This document shows, piece after piece, positions 8,058-16,323 of a stretch of 64,000 bases of DNA. The stretch is from Firmicutes bacterium UBA6113 (GTDB lineage Bacteria; Bacillota; Clostridia; Tissierellales; Sedimentibacteraceae). A model generated the notes under the pieces. The model saw nothing but the letters and a program-made list of their open reading frames with translations. It ran no database searches and was not told where the DNA came from. Made by a program: the position numbers and the translations under genes. The stretch covers positions 1 to 64,000 of the forward strand of contig DIWF01000037.1 of NCBI GenBank assembly GCA_002422545.1, written 5' to 3'. Position 1 is the first letter of the stretch. Each line of letters begins with the position of its first letter.

Positions 8058-8079
8058 AACAGGGAGATATCTCCCCGTT
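8058..8079 (-). terminator. Hairpin between oppA and oppD
   Basis: A 22-base near-palindrome (AACAGGGAGAT / ATCTCCCCGTT, one mismatch) just after the oppA stop, with a weak T-containing tail leftward. Such hairpins often set a higher level of the binding-protein mRNA than of downstream genes; partial termination or 3'-end protection is inferred. Confidence 0.5.
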
Positions 8080-8097
8080 CCTTGAATATTTTACCGA

Positions 8098-9768
8098 TTA
8101 CTGAGCTCCGTTTAAATTCCAATTTTGTATATCAGCAAGTGATCCTGACCAATATGATGTAATTCCACCATTTAAAATTTTATTTTTTGTAGCTATTTGG
8201 TAATCAGAATATAATCCCAAAATAAATGTATTGTCTTGCATATATTGTTGAAATTCATCATAAACAGCCTTACGTTCATCAAAGCTTGTCAAAGAAGTTC
8301 CTTTTTCTATCAGTTCATCTAAATGTGCATCATTAATTTGACCAAAATTCATAGAACCAGTAGATGCATAATAAGTTGACATATCAGGTTCTACAGTATA
8401 TCCAAAACCCATAAGACACATGTCAAAGTCATAAGTCTTTACTGTTGCCATAACTGTTGGAAAATCAAGTGTTGTCTGTGTAACTTTAAGTCCTATGGCT
8501 TCTAAGTCTTGTTCAATCAAGTTCGCTGATTGTTCGCGCACCTTATTTCCTATAGGTACTATTAAATTGATTTCTTGAGATGTATCGAATCCGGATTCTG
8601 CAAGCAGTTCCTTTGCCTTTTCAGGATTGTATTCAATTGGTTTTAAGTCTTCATTCATATATGGGCTTGCTAATGCATAAACACTGGAAAGTACTTCGCC
8701 TTCCCCTTTTAGCAGATTGTCTACAATAAGCTGGCGATTTATTGCATAAGCTAAGGCTTGACGTAATTTTTGATTGTATTTCTTATTGTTTATCAACATA
8801 AACTGAGAGTTAAATCCTGGGTTTGCATCAACTTGAATATTTGGATCATTACGCAATATTTCTAAGTCCTGAACAGGCACTACACCAATACCTCCGCCGG
8901 CTGCCATGTGTATTCCGCCTGATTGAAATTCGGTAACAAGATTTGTACCATTCATAATTTTTATAAATACTTTTTTTAATTCAGGCTCTCCCTTGTAATA
9001 ATTAGGGTTTGCTGCAAGTTCTACATAAGAACCGTTTTGATATTGCACAAATGTATATGGTCCGCTTGTTACAGTTGGATTATTACAGGCATCTGAATTT
9101 CCATATTCTTTTACTGGAATACTTTCAACTATGTGTTTTGGCATCATCATTAATTCAAAGCCTAAAAATTCTTTAATATACGCCGGATCAACTGGATTCT
9201 TAGTTTTAAGTGTCACTGTTTTGTCATCAACTGCGACTAAATTAGGTATTTCTGCCAAACCTTCTTCAAGCTTTCCAGCTGCAGTTGTACCTTCCAACAT
9301 AGCAATATTTGTTCCTCTTGCTGTTTCAACTTCAGGATTTGCTATATAGTTCAATGTGAATACTACGTCATCTGCAGTAACTGGTGTGCCATCACTCCAA
9401 ACTGCCTTCTCATTTAATTTGATAGTGAAATTCTGATCATCTTCTGTTTCAAAGCTATCTGCAAGTCCAGGTTCAAATGTAGTTGTTGTAGGCATTGTCA
9501 GCAACGAATCATACATGAATCTTTGTACCCATCTTCCTGCAATATCAGCTGTATTTATTATGTTGAAACTAGCTGGTGCATTAGTCATACCAATATAAAG
9601 AATATCTGATGAAGCACTGCTTTCATTTGAAGTTTCATTTCCTGCAGCTGGATTAACAGTTGTGCTAGTTACCGGAGCTTTTTCGCCACCGCTGCAAGCT
9701 GTGAAAATTAGCATTAGTGCTAATATTAAAGCAAGTAAAGTTTTTTTTGTCATAGCATTTTTTTTCAT
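8098..9768 (-). CDS. oppA: Extracellular solute-binding lipoprotein, family 5
   Basis: Substrate-binding component of the Opp-type importer. The 556-residue protein begins with a lipoprotein signal, MKKNAMTKKT then a hydrophobic stretch and the lipobox FTAC with Cys25, so it is anchored outside the membrane. A Ser/Thr/Asn-rich linker follows. The rest is an SBP family 5 domain (LADSFETEDDQNFTIKL, WSDGTPVTADDVVFTL, LRQALAYAINRQLIV). The start at 9768 has GGAGG upstream; the longer in-frame reading upstream is not signal-like. The substrate is unknown; the linked M20 amidohydrolase suggests peptides or N-acyl amino acids. Confidence 0.92.
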   Translation of the reverse strand: MKKNAMTKKTLLALILALMLIFTACSGGEKAPVTSTTVNPAAGNETSNESSASSDILYIGMTNAPASFNIINTADIAGRWVQRFMYDSLLTMPTTTTFEPGLADSFETEDDQNFTIKLNEKAVWSDGTPVTADDVVFTLNYIANPEVETARGTNIAMLEGTTAAGKLEEGLAEIPNLVAVDDKTVTLKTKNPVDPAYIKEFLGFELMMMPKHIVESIPVKEYGNSDACNNPTVTSGPYTFVQYQNGSYVELAANPNYYKGEPELKKVFIKIMNGTNLVTEFQSGGIHMAAGGGIGVVPVQDLEILRNDPNIQVDANPGFNSQFMLINNKKYNQKLRQALAYAINRQLIVDNLLKGEGEVLSSVYALASPYMNEDLKPIEYNPEKAKELLAESGFDTSQEINLIVPIGNKVREQSANLIEQDLEAIGLKVTQTTLDFPTVMATVKTYDFDMCLMGFGYTVEPDMSTYYASTGSMNFGQINDAHLDELIEKGTSLTSFDERKAVYDEFQQYMQDNTFILGLYSDYQIATKNKILNGGITSYWSGSLADIQNWNLNGAQ

Positions 9769-9874
9769 TTTTAAGTCCTCCAAGTAATAAAATTTTATAA
9801 TTAATTGATTACACAATATTCCATACCATCGATGGAAAGTTGAATCCAATTACATTAACGCAAATAGTAAATAT

Positions 9875-10801
9875 TTACTTTGTTTCCCCTTCTACTGCAT
9901 CTCTTAAACCATCACCTATGAAGTTTACAACCAAGACTGCAACCAATATTATTATACCGGCTGGTACCCATCTCCAAGGTTGCATGGATAAAACTGTTAA
10001 AGATTGAGCGTTAGACAGCATGTTTCCCCAACTTGCAGCAGGAGGGCGAACTCCCATGCCTAAAAAGCTCAATGAAGCTTCAGTTAAAATTGCATTTGCA
10101 ATACCAAATGTTGCATTTACAAGAATGATTGATAAAACATTCGGTAATATCTGTTTAAAGAGTATAGATGATGTGGAATATCCTGTAGCTTTAGCAGCTG
10201 AAATGAAATCTATTGTCTTAATATAAAGCACCTGCCCTCTAATTAATCTGCACAATGGCGGCCACCCTAAAAAACCAAGCACAAAAGTTACTGTCCAAAT
10301 ACTCGGTCCGATTAAACTTACCAAAACAAGAATTACCATAAAATATGGATAAGACATAAATACTTCTGTAATACGCATTATTGTTGCATCTGTAATTCCC
10401 CCGAAATAACCTGAAATCAACCCCAATGTAGTACCAATTATTACATATATGGCAACAGACCCCATACTAACAATCAATGAAACCCTGGCACCATATATCA
10501 ACCTGCTTAGAACATCACGGCCAATTTCATCTGTACCAAGGTGAAATTCACTGTCAGGTGCTGCTTCAAAATTTCCTACAGTTTTATTTGGCGGATATGG
10601 AGATATTACAGGAGCTAATACGGCTGCCAATATAAGAAATATAAAAAGAACCAAACTTATCATGGCAACTTTGTTTTTCGCAAATCTTCTTGCAATTGTT
10701 TTAAAGTAGCTGCCTTCTTTATTTGCATTTATACTTTCAACCACTTCATATCCATGATTATTTGCAGGATTAGCAAACTTTAATTTTGAACTAATTTCCA
10801 T
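9875..10801 (-). CDS. oppC: Oligopeptide-type ABC transporter permease C
   Basis: Second membrane permease of the importer (308 residues). It has a cytoplasmic N-terminal tail, a first membrane helix (about 42-64), a periplasmic-type loop with HLGTDEIGRDVLSRLIYGAR, then five helices. The EAA loop that contacts the ATPases reads AAKATGYSTSSILFKQILPN. Family length is typical. It lies 59 bases... downstream of oppB on the same strand and upstream of oppA. Confidence 0.93.
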   Translation of the reverse strand: MEISSKLKFANPANNHGYEVVESINANKEGSYFKTIARRFAKNKVAMISLVLFIFLILAAVLAPVISPYPPNKTVGNFEAAPDSEFHLGTDEIGRDVLSRLIYGARVSLIVSMGSVAIYVIIGTTLGLISGYFGGITDATIMRITEVFMSYPYFMVILVLVSLIGPSIWTVTFVLGFLGWPPLCRLIRGQVLYIKTIDFISAAKATGYSTSSILFKQILPNVLSIILVNATFGIANAILTEASLSFLGMGVRPPAASWGNMLSNAQSLTVLSMQPWRWVPAGIIILVAVLVVNFIGDGLRDAVEGETK

Positions 10802-10860
10802 TTTATCCTCTCCTTCATATGATTTTTACAACTTTAATTTTTAAGTTTTTACTTTTTTAC

Positions 10861-11811
10861 TTAACTAAACTTAATTCTAGGGTCGACTACTGCATACATA
10901 ATATCAACAAGTATGTTAGCAATTAGTACAGCTACTGCCGAAATCATTGTAATAGCCATTAATACAGGATAATCTCTGGAATTTATAGATGATACCATCA
11001 AAGAACCAATCCCTGGCCACTGAAAAATTTGTTCAGTTACAATAGCTCCACCAACAATTTTAGGTATATCAGCACCTATTACAGTTATAATTGGAATAAG
11101 AGCATTTCTTACTCCATGATTCTTTAGAATCTGCATAGGCTTCAAACCTTTTGCAGTAGCGGTACGTATATAATTTTCATTATAAACTTCTATCATGCTT
11201 GAGCGAGCATAACGTATCATATTGGCGGCAAACTGTGATGCTAATACTATTACCGGTAGAATCAAATGTCTAAGCTGGTCTGAAAATCCTCCATCCACAC
11301 CCAGAAGCTTGGTTCCTCCGGTAGGTAGACATTTTAACTGCACTGCAAAGACATATATCAATCCCAGCCCAAGGAAAAAACTTGGCAGTGAAATTCCCGT
11401 AAATGATAACCCCGTTACAATATAATCAACAATTGAATTTTGTTTTTTTGCACTTAATATACCTAACGGTATAGCTAATGCATATGCCACAACAAGTGAT
11501 ATGGACATGAGCAGAAGTGTTGGACCTACTCTTTGAGACAAAATTGTAGATACAGGAATTCTGCTTGAAAACGAAAATCCTAAATTGCCTCTCATTATGT
11601 TTGTCACCCATTTTGCATATTGCACTATGAGCGGGTCATTCAAACCTAATGCTTCTTTAGTCGCTTCTATTTGTTCAACTGTCATATCAGGTGAAACATA
11701 CATGTCAACAGGATTACCAGGAGCCAAGTTAACAATCAAGAATGCTCCAATTGAAATCATAAATAAAACAGGTATAAAAATCAGAAGTCTTTTAATAATA
11801 TATTTTTTCAT
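10861..11811 (-). CDS. oppB: Oligopeptide-type ABC transporter permease B
   Basis: First membrane permease (316 residues) with six predicted helices. The N-terminal helix is followed by LGLNDPLIVQYAKW and GNLGFSFSSR, typical of the family; the EAA loop reads TATAKGLKPMQILKNHGVRN. The start at 11811 (MKKYIIKRLL) is chosen because AAGGTGG precedes it; a longer reading would overlap the amidohydrolase stop and adds no family sequence. Thirteen bases separate it from the amidohydrolase gene, so the two are co-transcribed. Confidence 0.93.
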   Translation of the reverse strand: MKKYIIKRLLIFIPVLFMISIGAFLIVNLAPGNPVDMYVSPDMTVEQIEATKEALGLNDPLIVQYAKWVTNIMRGNLGFSFSSRIPVSTILSQRVGPTLLLMSISLVVAYALAIPLGILSAKKQNSIVDYIVTGLSFTGISLPSFFLGLGLIYVFAVQLKCLPTGGTKLLGVDGGFSDQLRHLILPVIVLASQFAANMIRYARSSMIEVYNENYIRTATAKGLKPMQILKNHGVRNALIPIITVIGADIPKIVGGAIVTEQIFQWPGIGSLMVSSINSRDYPVLMAITMISAVAVLIANILVDIMYAVVDPRIKFS

Positions 11812-11824
11812 TAAACCACCTTCC

Positions 11825-13009
11825 TTATAAAAGATAATCTTCTGCAAGAGCCAGAAAAGCTTCTCCGCTGTATATCATTGATTTTTCATCAATTTTAAAT
11901 TTTGGATGATGATGAGGAAATTTAGCATTAATTTCATCATTTCCTGCTCCAACATAAAAAAACGATCCTGGTTTTTCTTGAAGATAATATGCAAAGTCTT
12001 CACCACCCATTGTAACAGTTAGTTCAGATACTTCTTTTTCGCCAAATTTGGAAGCAAGAAGATTTTTAAGACGATACGTAACTTCCAAAGTGTTCTCAAC
12101 TGATGGATAACCACGGCGATATTCTATTTCTGCTTTTCCTCCAAAGGAATTAATAATTGCGTTGCCCATTTTTTTAATCTGTTCTTCCATTAAGTCACGC
12201 ACTTCTGAATTCAAGGTACGTACTGTACCATTTAAATATGCATTATCAGCGATTATGTTGTCTGCTGCTCCACCTGCCTGAAATCCTGCAAATGTAAGAA
12301 CAGCGGGTTTAAGAGGATCTATGTAGCGGCTTACCAGAGATTGCAGCTGTGTAACTACATTAGCACCTATTACAACAGGATCTATAGCCGTATGAGGCAT
12401 TGCTCCATGTCCTCCTTTACCTTGTATCTTTATGTTGAATGTGTCAGAGCAGGCAGATCCAAAATGACTGAAATAACCAATTTTGCCAACTTCAACATTA
12501 GACATGACGTGAAGACCAAACACATAATCTACTCCATCAAGACATCCATCCTTTACCATGCTTATAGCTCCCCCTGGAGGACATTCTTCAGCTGGCTGAA
12601 ACAACAACACTAAATTACCCTTTAATTCATCTCTGTTTTTCTGAAGCACTTTAGCTACGCTAAGAAGAGTTGCTGCATGTGCATCATGACCGCATGCATG
12701 CATTATCCCCGGATTTTTTGAACTGAACGGAACATCCGCTTCTTCCTGAAGTCTCAATGCATCAATATCAGCTCGAAATGCTATTGTTTGACCTGGTTTT
12801 GAACCTTTAATCTTGGCAACTATGCCATATCCATTTCCAACATTAGTTCTGATATCATCTATTTTAAATTCTTTTAACTTGCTGACAATAAATTCAGCAG
12901 TCTTCTTTTCTTCAAAAGAAGGTTCCGGATATTCATGAATGTGCCGCCTCCATTGAACTGTTTCGCCATAATTCATTTCTAACTCATCTACCCATTGCTT
13001 GTATCCCAT
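11825..13009 (-). CDS. M20-family amidohydrolase (N-acyl-amino-acid / hippurate type)
   Basis: Zinc-type amidohydrolase of peptidase family M20D, which cleaves N-acylated amino acids, hippurate or aminobenzoyl-glutamate-like amides. In the 394-residue protein the metal ligands are in MHACGHDAHAATLL (H104, C106, H108), PAEECPPGG (catalytic Glu) and, near the end, HHHPKF. GGEDFAYYL is a family hallmark, and a dimerisation insert (about 185-300) is present. No signal peptide, so it acts inside the cell. It is the first gene of the operon with oppBCADF, which suggests that the transporter brings in its substrate. The leader has a strong promoter and two repeated hairpins. Confidence 0.92.
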   Translation of the reverse strand: MGYKQWVDELEMNYGETVQWRRHIHEYPEPSFEEKKTAEFIVSKLKEFKIDDIRTNVGNGYGIVAKIKGSKPGQTIAFRADIDALRLQEEADVPFSSKNPGIMHACGHDAHAATLLSVAKVLQKNRDELKGNLVLLFQPAEECPPGGAISMVKDGCLDGVDYVFGLHVMSNVEVGKIGYFSHFGSACSDTFNIKIQGKGGHGAMPHTAIDPVVIGANVVTQLQSLVSRYIDPLKPAVLTFAGFQAGGAADNIIADNAYLNGTVRTLNSEVRDLMEEQIKKMGNAIINSFGGKAEIEYRRGYPSVENTLEVTYRLKNLLASKFGEKEVSELTVTMGGEDFAYYLQEKPGSFFYVGAGNDEINAKFPHHHPKFKIDEKSMIYSGEAFLALAEDYLL

Positions 13010-13055
13010 TTTTAAACTCCTTAAAGATTATTTTCAAATCATAAATAAAGAAAAA

Positions 13056-13091
13056 GCGCCATAGGTTGTATTACATTTTACCTATAGCGCC
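13056..13091 (-). promoter_or_regulatory. Leader hairpin, second copy (terminator-like), ahead of the amidohydrolase-opp operon
   Basis: Arms ACCTATAGCGCC (13080-13091) and GCGCCATAGGT (13056-13066) with a 13-base loop. Read leftward, the RNA is a G·U-tolerant stem followed by TTTTTCTTTATTT, so it could terminate. 27 bases covering the 5' flank, 5' arm and the loop start (13075-13101) are repeated almost exactly at 13200-13226. Confidence 0.75.
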
Positions 13092-13180
13092 TTTGCTATT
13101 TATATCCGATTATTAATATTTAATTATTATTGTATACCCTATAAAATTTATTTAAAGAAATTAAGCTTAACAAAATTTAA

Positions 13181-13216
13181 GGCACTATAGGTACGTTTCA
13201 TTTTACCTATAGCGCC
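13181..13216 (-). promoter_or_regulatory. Leader hairpin, first copy, ahead of the amidohydrolase-opp operon
   Basis: Arms ACCTATAGCGCC (13205-13216) and GGCACTATAGGT (13181-13192) with a 12-base loop. This is the first of the two copies to be transcribed. The 5' flank (AATAGCAAA) and the loop start (AAAATG) are the same in both. The tail is TTAAATTTTG, a poor terminator. A structured RNA or protein-binding element is inferred. Confidence 0.7.
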
Positions 13217-13255
13217 TTTGCTATTCATATTTAATTTCTTTTTTGTATTTATATG

Positions 13256-13284
13256 ATTATAGTAAGTAATTAATCCAATGTCAA
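13256..13284 (-). promoter_or_regulatory. Promoter of the amidohydrolase-opp operon
   Basis: TTGACA (13279-13284), 17-base spacer, TATAAT (13256-13261): perfect sigma-A consensus. It gives a leader of about 240 bases that contains both repeat hairpins. The rest of the 13010-13431 gap holds the gntR promoter. Confidence 0.88.
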
Positions 13285-13365
13285 GTGTTTTATTTAAAAA
13301 ATTGTAGATTTATTGAAATACTATTACATTATTAAAATTGTTTCATTTAATTAACATTTCAGGTA

Positions 13366-13394
13366 TTGACATCTTGAAAGCACGAGTGTAATAT
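13366..13394 (+). promoter_or_regulatory. Promoter of the GntR-ABC operon
   Basis: TTGACA (13366-13371), 17-base spacer, TAATAT (13389-13394), about 38 bases before the gntR start. Downstream AT-rich bases up to 13413 could hold the YtrA-type operator, but no clean palindrome is seen. Confidence 0.8.
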
Positions 13395-13431
13395 GTAACT
13401 ATGATACTAATACAGTCAAGGCGGTGCAACA

Positions 13432-13782
13432 ATGGAATTTAACAACAACATTCCAATATATTTGCAGGTAATAGAAAAAATAAAGCAGGATATTGTCACA
13501 GGAAGGCTCAAGTCAGGTGACAAAATGCTGTCATCAAGAGAGTATTCAACAATGCTTGGCATAAATTTCAATACGGTGGCAAGAGTTTACAAGGAGATGG
13601 AAATGGAAGAAATTTTATTTACAAAAAGAGGCCTGGGAACATTCATAACAGAATCACCGGAACGAATCAAAAGTTTAAGGTATGAGATGGCCAAAAAGCA
13701 GATTGACGACTTTGTAAGGGGAATGGAACAAATAGGCTTCACAAGGGAAGACATGATTAAATTTATAGCTGAAAATAAATAA
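13432..13782 (+). CDS. GntR-family regulator, YtrA subfamily
   Basis: A 116-residue DNA-binding repressor. The N-terminal winged helix (about 8-75) includes IVTGRLKSGDKMLSSREYS, the recognition helix region NFNTVARVYKEME and the wing LFTKRGLGTFI. The C-terminal domain is only about 40 residues, as in YtrA-type members, which have no full ligand domain and usually control an ABC transporter in their own operon. ABC genes follow directly (13 bases), which fits. The start has AAGGCGG upstream. Inducers of such systems in relatives are cell-wall-active compounds; here this is inference. Confidence 0.9.
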   Translation: MEFNNNIPIYLQVIEKIKQDIVTGRLKSGDKMLSSREYSTMLGINFNTVARVYKEMEMEEILFTKRGLGTFITESPERIKSLRYEMAKKQIDDFVRGMEQIGFTREDMIKFIAENK

Positions 13783-13795
13783 AGGGGAAATAATA

Positions 13796-14503
13796 ATGAA
13801 TGAAAATGAAATTTTAAGAATTGAAAATCTGACTAAAAAATATTTCAACAAGACAGCTTTGGAAGATGTGAACATGTCAGTTGAAAAAGGAAAGATTTAC
13901 GGACTTCTCGGTCCTAACGGAAGCGGAAAAACAACACTCATGAAAGTAATTGCACAGCTTCACAAGCAATCAAGTGGCCATGTGTTCATAAACGGAAACC
14001 CTCTGTCCTATGAATCAAAAGCAAGCATATCATACATGCCCACAGAAAATTTCCTGTATGATTCTTTTAAGGTCAAACATGCTGTGAAGTTTTATGCCGA
14101 CATGTACAAAGACTTCAGGGAAGACTACGCAATGAACATATTGGAAGAAATAAAGGTGGATCCGGAATTCAGGATTGCAAAGCTGTCTTCAGGGCTTAAT
14201 GGAAAGCTTAAGGTTGCTCTGGCCCTTTCAAGAAATGCCGATTTGTATATGCTTGATGAACCGTTAAACGGTGTAGACGTTTTATCGAGAGACACCATAA
14301 TGGAGCTCATATCAAAGAGCTACGATGAAACAAAGACTTTTATAATATCCACTCACCTTGTGAGCGAAATAGAAAAAATACTTGATTCCGTAATATTCCT
14401 CAAAGACGGAAGAGTAGAACTTTTCGGCGATGCCGAAGAACTGAGGCTTTCAAAAGGAACATCCGTTGAAGGATTGTACAAGGAGGTTTACAAAAATGTT
14501 TAA
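13796..14503 (+). CDS. ABC transporter ATP-binding protein (YtrB-like)
   Basis: A 235-residue ATPase with Walker A (GLLGPNGSGKTT, about 36-47), an ABC signature that reads KLSSGLNGKLKV rather than LSGGQ, and Walker B (LYMLDEPLNGVD). It is an exporter-type ATPase of the family that pairs with a separate membrane subunit. It overlaps the next gene by 8 bases. It starts with ATG after AAAGGGGAAAT. Confidence 0.92.
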   Translation: MNENEILRIENLTKKYFNKTALEDVNMSVEKGKIYGLLGPNGSGKTTLMKVIAQLHKQSSGHVFINGNPLSYESKASISYMPTENFLYDSFKVKHAVKFYADMYKDFREDYAMNILEEIKVDPEFRIAKLSSGLNGKLKVALALSRNADLYMLDEPLNGVDVLSRDTIMELISKSYDETKTFIISTHLVSEIEKILDSVIFLKDGRVELFGDAEELRLSKGTSVEGLYKEVYKNV

Positions 14504-15266
14504 ACTTTTAAAATATGAATTCATTAGAAAATATAAACTGATAACAATGACATTGATTTCGGCTCTGGTTTTAAACCTGTATCTTCTCACTAGAGGAATT
14601 GCAGGAAGCTCTTCATTCCTGCTGCTATTCCCGTTAGTTCTGGCAGTGTTGTATGTAAGCGACGTAATAAGAACCTACAGCGATGACCTGAACAAGAAAT
14701 CCGGATACATGCTTTTCATGACTCCAAACAGCGGATACAAAATAATAATGTCTAAGCTGGCTGCAGCAGTTATTGAAGGCATAGGAATGTTGTTCATATA
14801 CTTTTTATTCATCCTTATAAATGGCGCATTCATAATTTATCAGACCAGAAGCTATGTAGATATTAATGAAGTGATGAACGACATAAACACTCTTTTGTCA
14901 GGAAATATAGGCATAAACCTCGGCCACGTATTTGTATTCCTTTTTGCAGTTCTTGTGTTCGCAATAGGTTTCATAGTAACCGTATACACTGCAATGACCA
15001 TCAGAAAAAGCATTTTTTCTGAAATAAAATTTGGCGGATTCTTAAGCTTCATTATATTCCTGGGATTAAACTGGGCTCTTACCTATGCATCAGGAGAATT
15101 TTATTCCATCGTATCACCTCAATACGGTTCATTTGTAAATGTGACCACAGTTTCAGCATCAGAACTTCTGGTAATAATGTTTCCTGTAATTGCAGTTTCA
15201 ATCATCCAAAGCATAATACTCACATTTTGCTCAGGATACCTTCTTGAAAAGAAAATAAATTTATAA
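14496..15266 (+). CDS. ABC transporter membrane subunit
   Basis: A 256-residue membrane protein with about six hydrophobic segments, including one near the start, LLLFPLVLAVLYVSDVI, and a C-terminal one after residue 220. It has no recognisable catalytic motif. ABC-2-type permeases with this size and context follow YtrB-like ATPases. The start (MFKLLKYEF) has AAGGAGG eight bases ahead, inside the end of the ATPase gene; an earlier in-frame ATG lacks that site. Confidence 0.82.
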   Translation: MFKLLKYEFIRKYKLITMTLISALVLNLYLLTRGIAGSSSFLLLFPLVLAVLYVSDVIRTYSDDLNKKSGYMLFMTPNSGYKIIMSKLAAAVIEGIGMLFIYFLFILINGAFIIYQTRSYVDINEVMNDINTLLSGNIGINLGHVFVFLFAVLVFAIGFIVTVYTAMTIRKSIFSEIKFGGFLSFIIFLGLNWALTYASGEFYSIVSPQYGSFVNVTTVSASELLVIMFPVIAVSIIQSIILTFCSGYLLEKKINL

Positions 15267-15281
15267 TAAAGGGTGGAAATA

Positions 15282-16133
15282 ATGAAAAAAATAGCTGTAT
15301 TGCTAATATCGGCATCCCTTATTCTTGCTGCTGGATGCACTTCAAATTTTAAAGTAAATGAAGATGCCGTAAAAGAAGTATCCGACAAAATAACAAAGAC
15401 AATCATAAACTCCGTGGGTGAGGAAAAAATAGAAAAAACTGATACACTCACATTTGACGGTACAGGGCTTAACAAAATTAACATAGACAGCTCAGTTGGA
15501 AATATAACTATAAAATCTCATGAGTCACAAGAAGCAATAGTGAATATAACTATAACAGCAAAATCAGGATTAAAGGAAAAAGCTGAAGAGCTTCTTGAAA
15601 GCTACACATACACCCAAGAAAAAACTCAGTATTCAATAGACATCAACACTTCAACAGATGGAATTGATTTTATAGATGGAAATTACATTGAAACAAGCAT
15701 GGAGATTTTTCTTCCTTCAAACATCGAAAACACAGAAATAGCCCTAAATGTAGGAGACATAGACATTGACGGCATAAACGGAAATTTTGATATATACTCA
15801 AACGTGGGAAAAATAAGCATTCAAAATGGTGAAGGATTCTGTAATTTGAAAGCTGACGTTGGAGACATAGTTCTTTCAGGTTTCTCAGCAGCAAAAAGCT
15901 CTGAGTTCTCAGTCAACACAGGTGACATAGAACTTAATCTTACAGATATTTCAAAGGCAGACAAAATAACTGCCGAAACACAGGTAGGTACAATTGATAT
16001 GAAAGCACCTGCAGATTCAGGCTACCAGGCAACAATCCAAGAATTCATGAAAGATAAAAGAACATTGTCTGAAGGTGACGGAAAAACAGAAATAAATCTT
16101 AAAACAAACGTAGGCGATATAGAATTTAATTAA
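15282..16133 (+). CDS. Lipoprotein with DUF4097-type beta-repeat (putative adhesin) domain
   Basis: A 283-residue lipoprotein. The signal ends in the lipobox LAAGC at about residue 19, so the protein is anchored outside the membrane. The rest has repeated beta-strand units with V/I-G-D-I steps (SSVGNITIKS, NVGDIDIDG, NVGKISIQ, DVGDIVLSG, NTGDIELNL, QVGTIDMKA, NVGDIEFN), the pattern of DUF4097/DUF4098 domains that form a right-handed beta-helix-like stack. The function is unknown. As last gene of the GntR-ABC operon it probably serves the same envelope-stress response. The start ATG is chosen over a GTG nine bases upstream that overlaps the ribosome site. Confidence 0.85.
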   Translation: MKKIAVLLISASLILAAGCTSNFKVNEDAVKEVSDKITKTIINSVGEEKIEKTDTLTFDGTGLNKINIDSSVGNITIKSHESQEAIVNITITAKSGLKEKAEELLESYTYTQEKTQYSIDINTSTDGIDFIDGNYIETSMEIFLPSNIENTEIALNVGDIDIDGINGNFDIYSNVGKISIQNGEGFCNLKADVGDIVLSGFSAAKSSEFSVNTGDIELNLTDISKADKITAETQVGTIDMKAPADSGYQATIQEFMKDKRTLSEGDGKTEINLKTNVGDIEFN

Positions 16134-16138
16134 TTTGT

Positions 16139-16176
16139 GCTGTTTGCTGCTATGCAGTAAACAGCTATTTTATTTT
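16139..16176 (+). terminator. Terminator of the GntR-ABC-lipoprotein operon
   Basis: Stem GCTGTTT (16139-16145) / AAACAGC (16159-16165), extended by CTG/CAG, followed by TATTTTATTTT. It lies 6 bases after the lipoprotein stop. Confidence 0.8.
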
Positions 16177-16238
16177 GCATGTTTTGTTTATGTCAATCTG
16201 TGGTATATTATATATACCTTTCTAAAACAAATATTTTA

Positions 16239-16278
16239 TTGTATACTTTATTAAGTATTTACATAATTTTCATATAAT
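16239..16278 (+). promoter_or_regulatory. Candidate glycogen operon promoter with a small palindrome
   Basis: Two overlapping possibilities: TTGTAT (16239-16244)-17-CATAAT (16262-16267), or TTAAGT (16251-16256)-16-TATAAT (16273-16278). The palindrome ATACTTTATTAAGTAT (16243-16258) overlaps both and could be an operator. Neither promoter is strong by eye. Confidence 0.35.
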
Positions 16279-16323
16279 CCATGTTAAAATGCATTACAAT
16301 AAAACCATCTAGGAGAGTTAATT

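Noticed and set aside
13010..13431. Mobile repeat (palindromic intergenic unit) as explanation for the duplicated hairpin.
   Set aside because: Both copies lie in the same leader, in the same orientation and after a perfect promoter, and I see no third copy in the window. Not excluded; a genome search would settle it.
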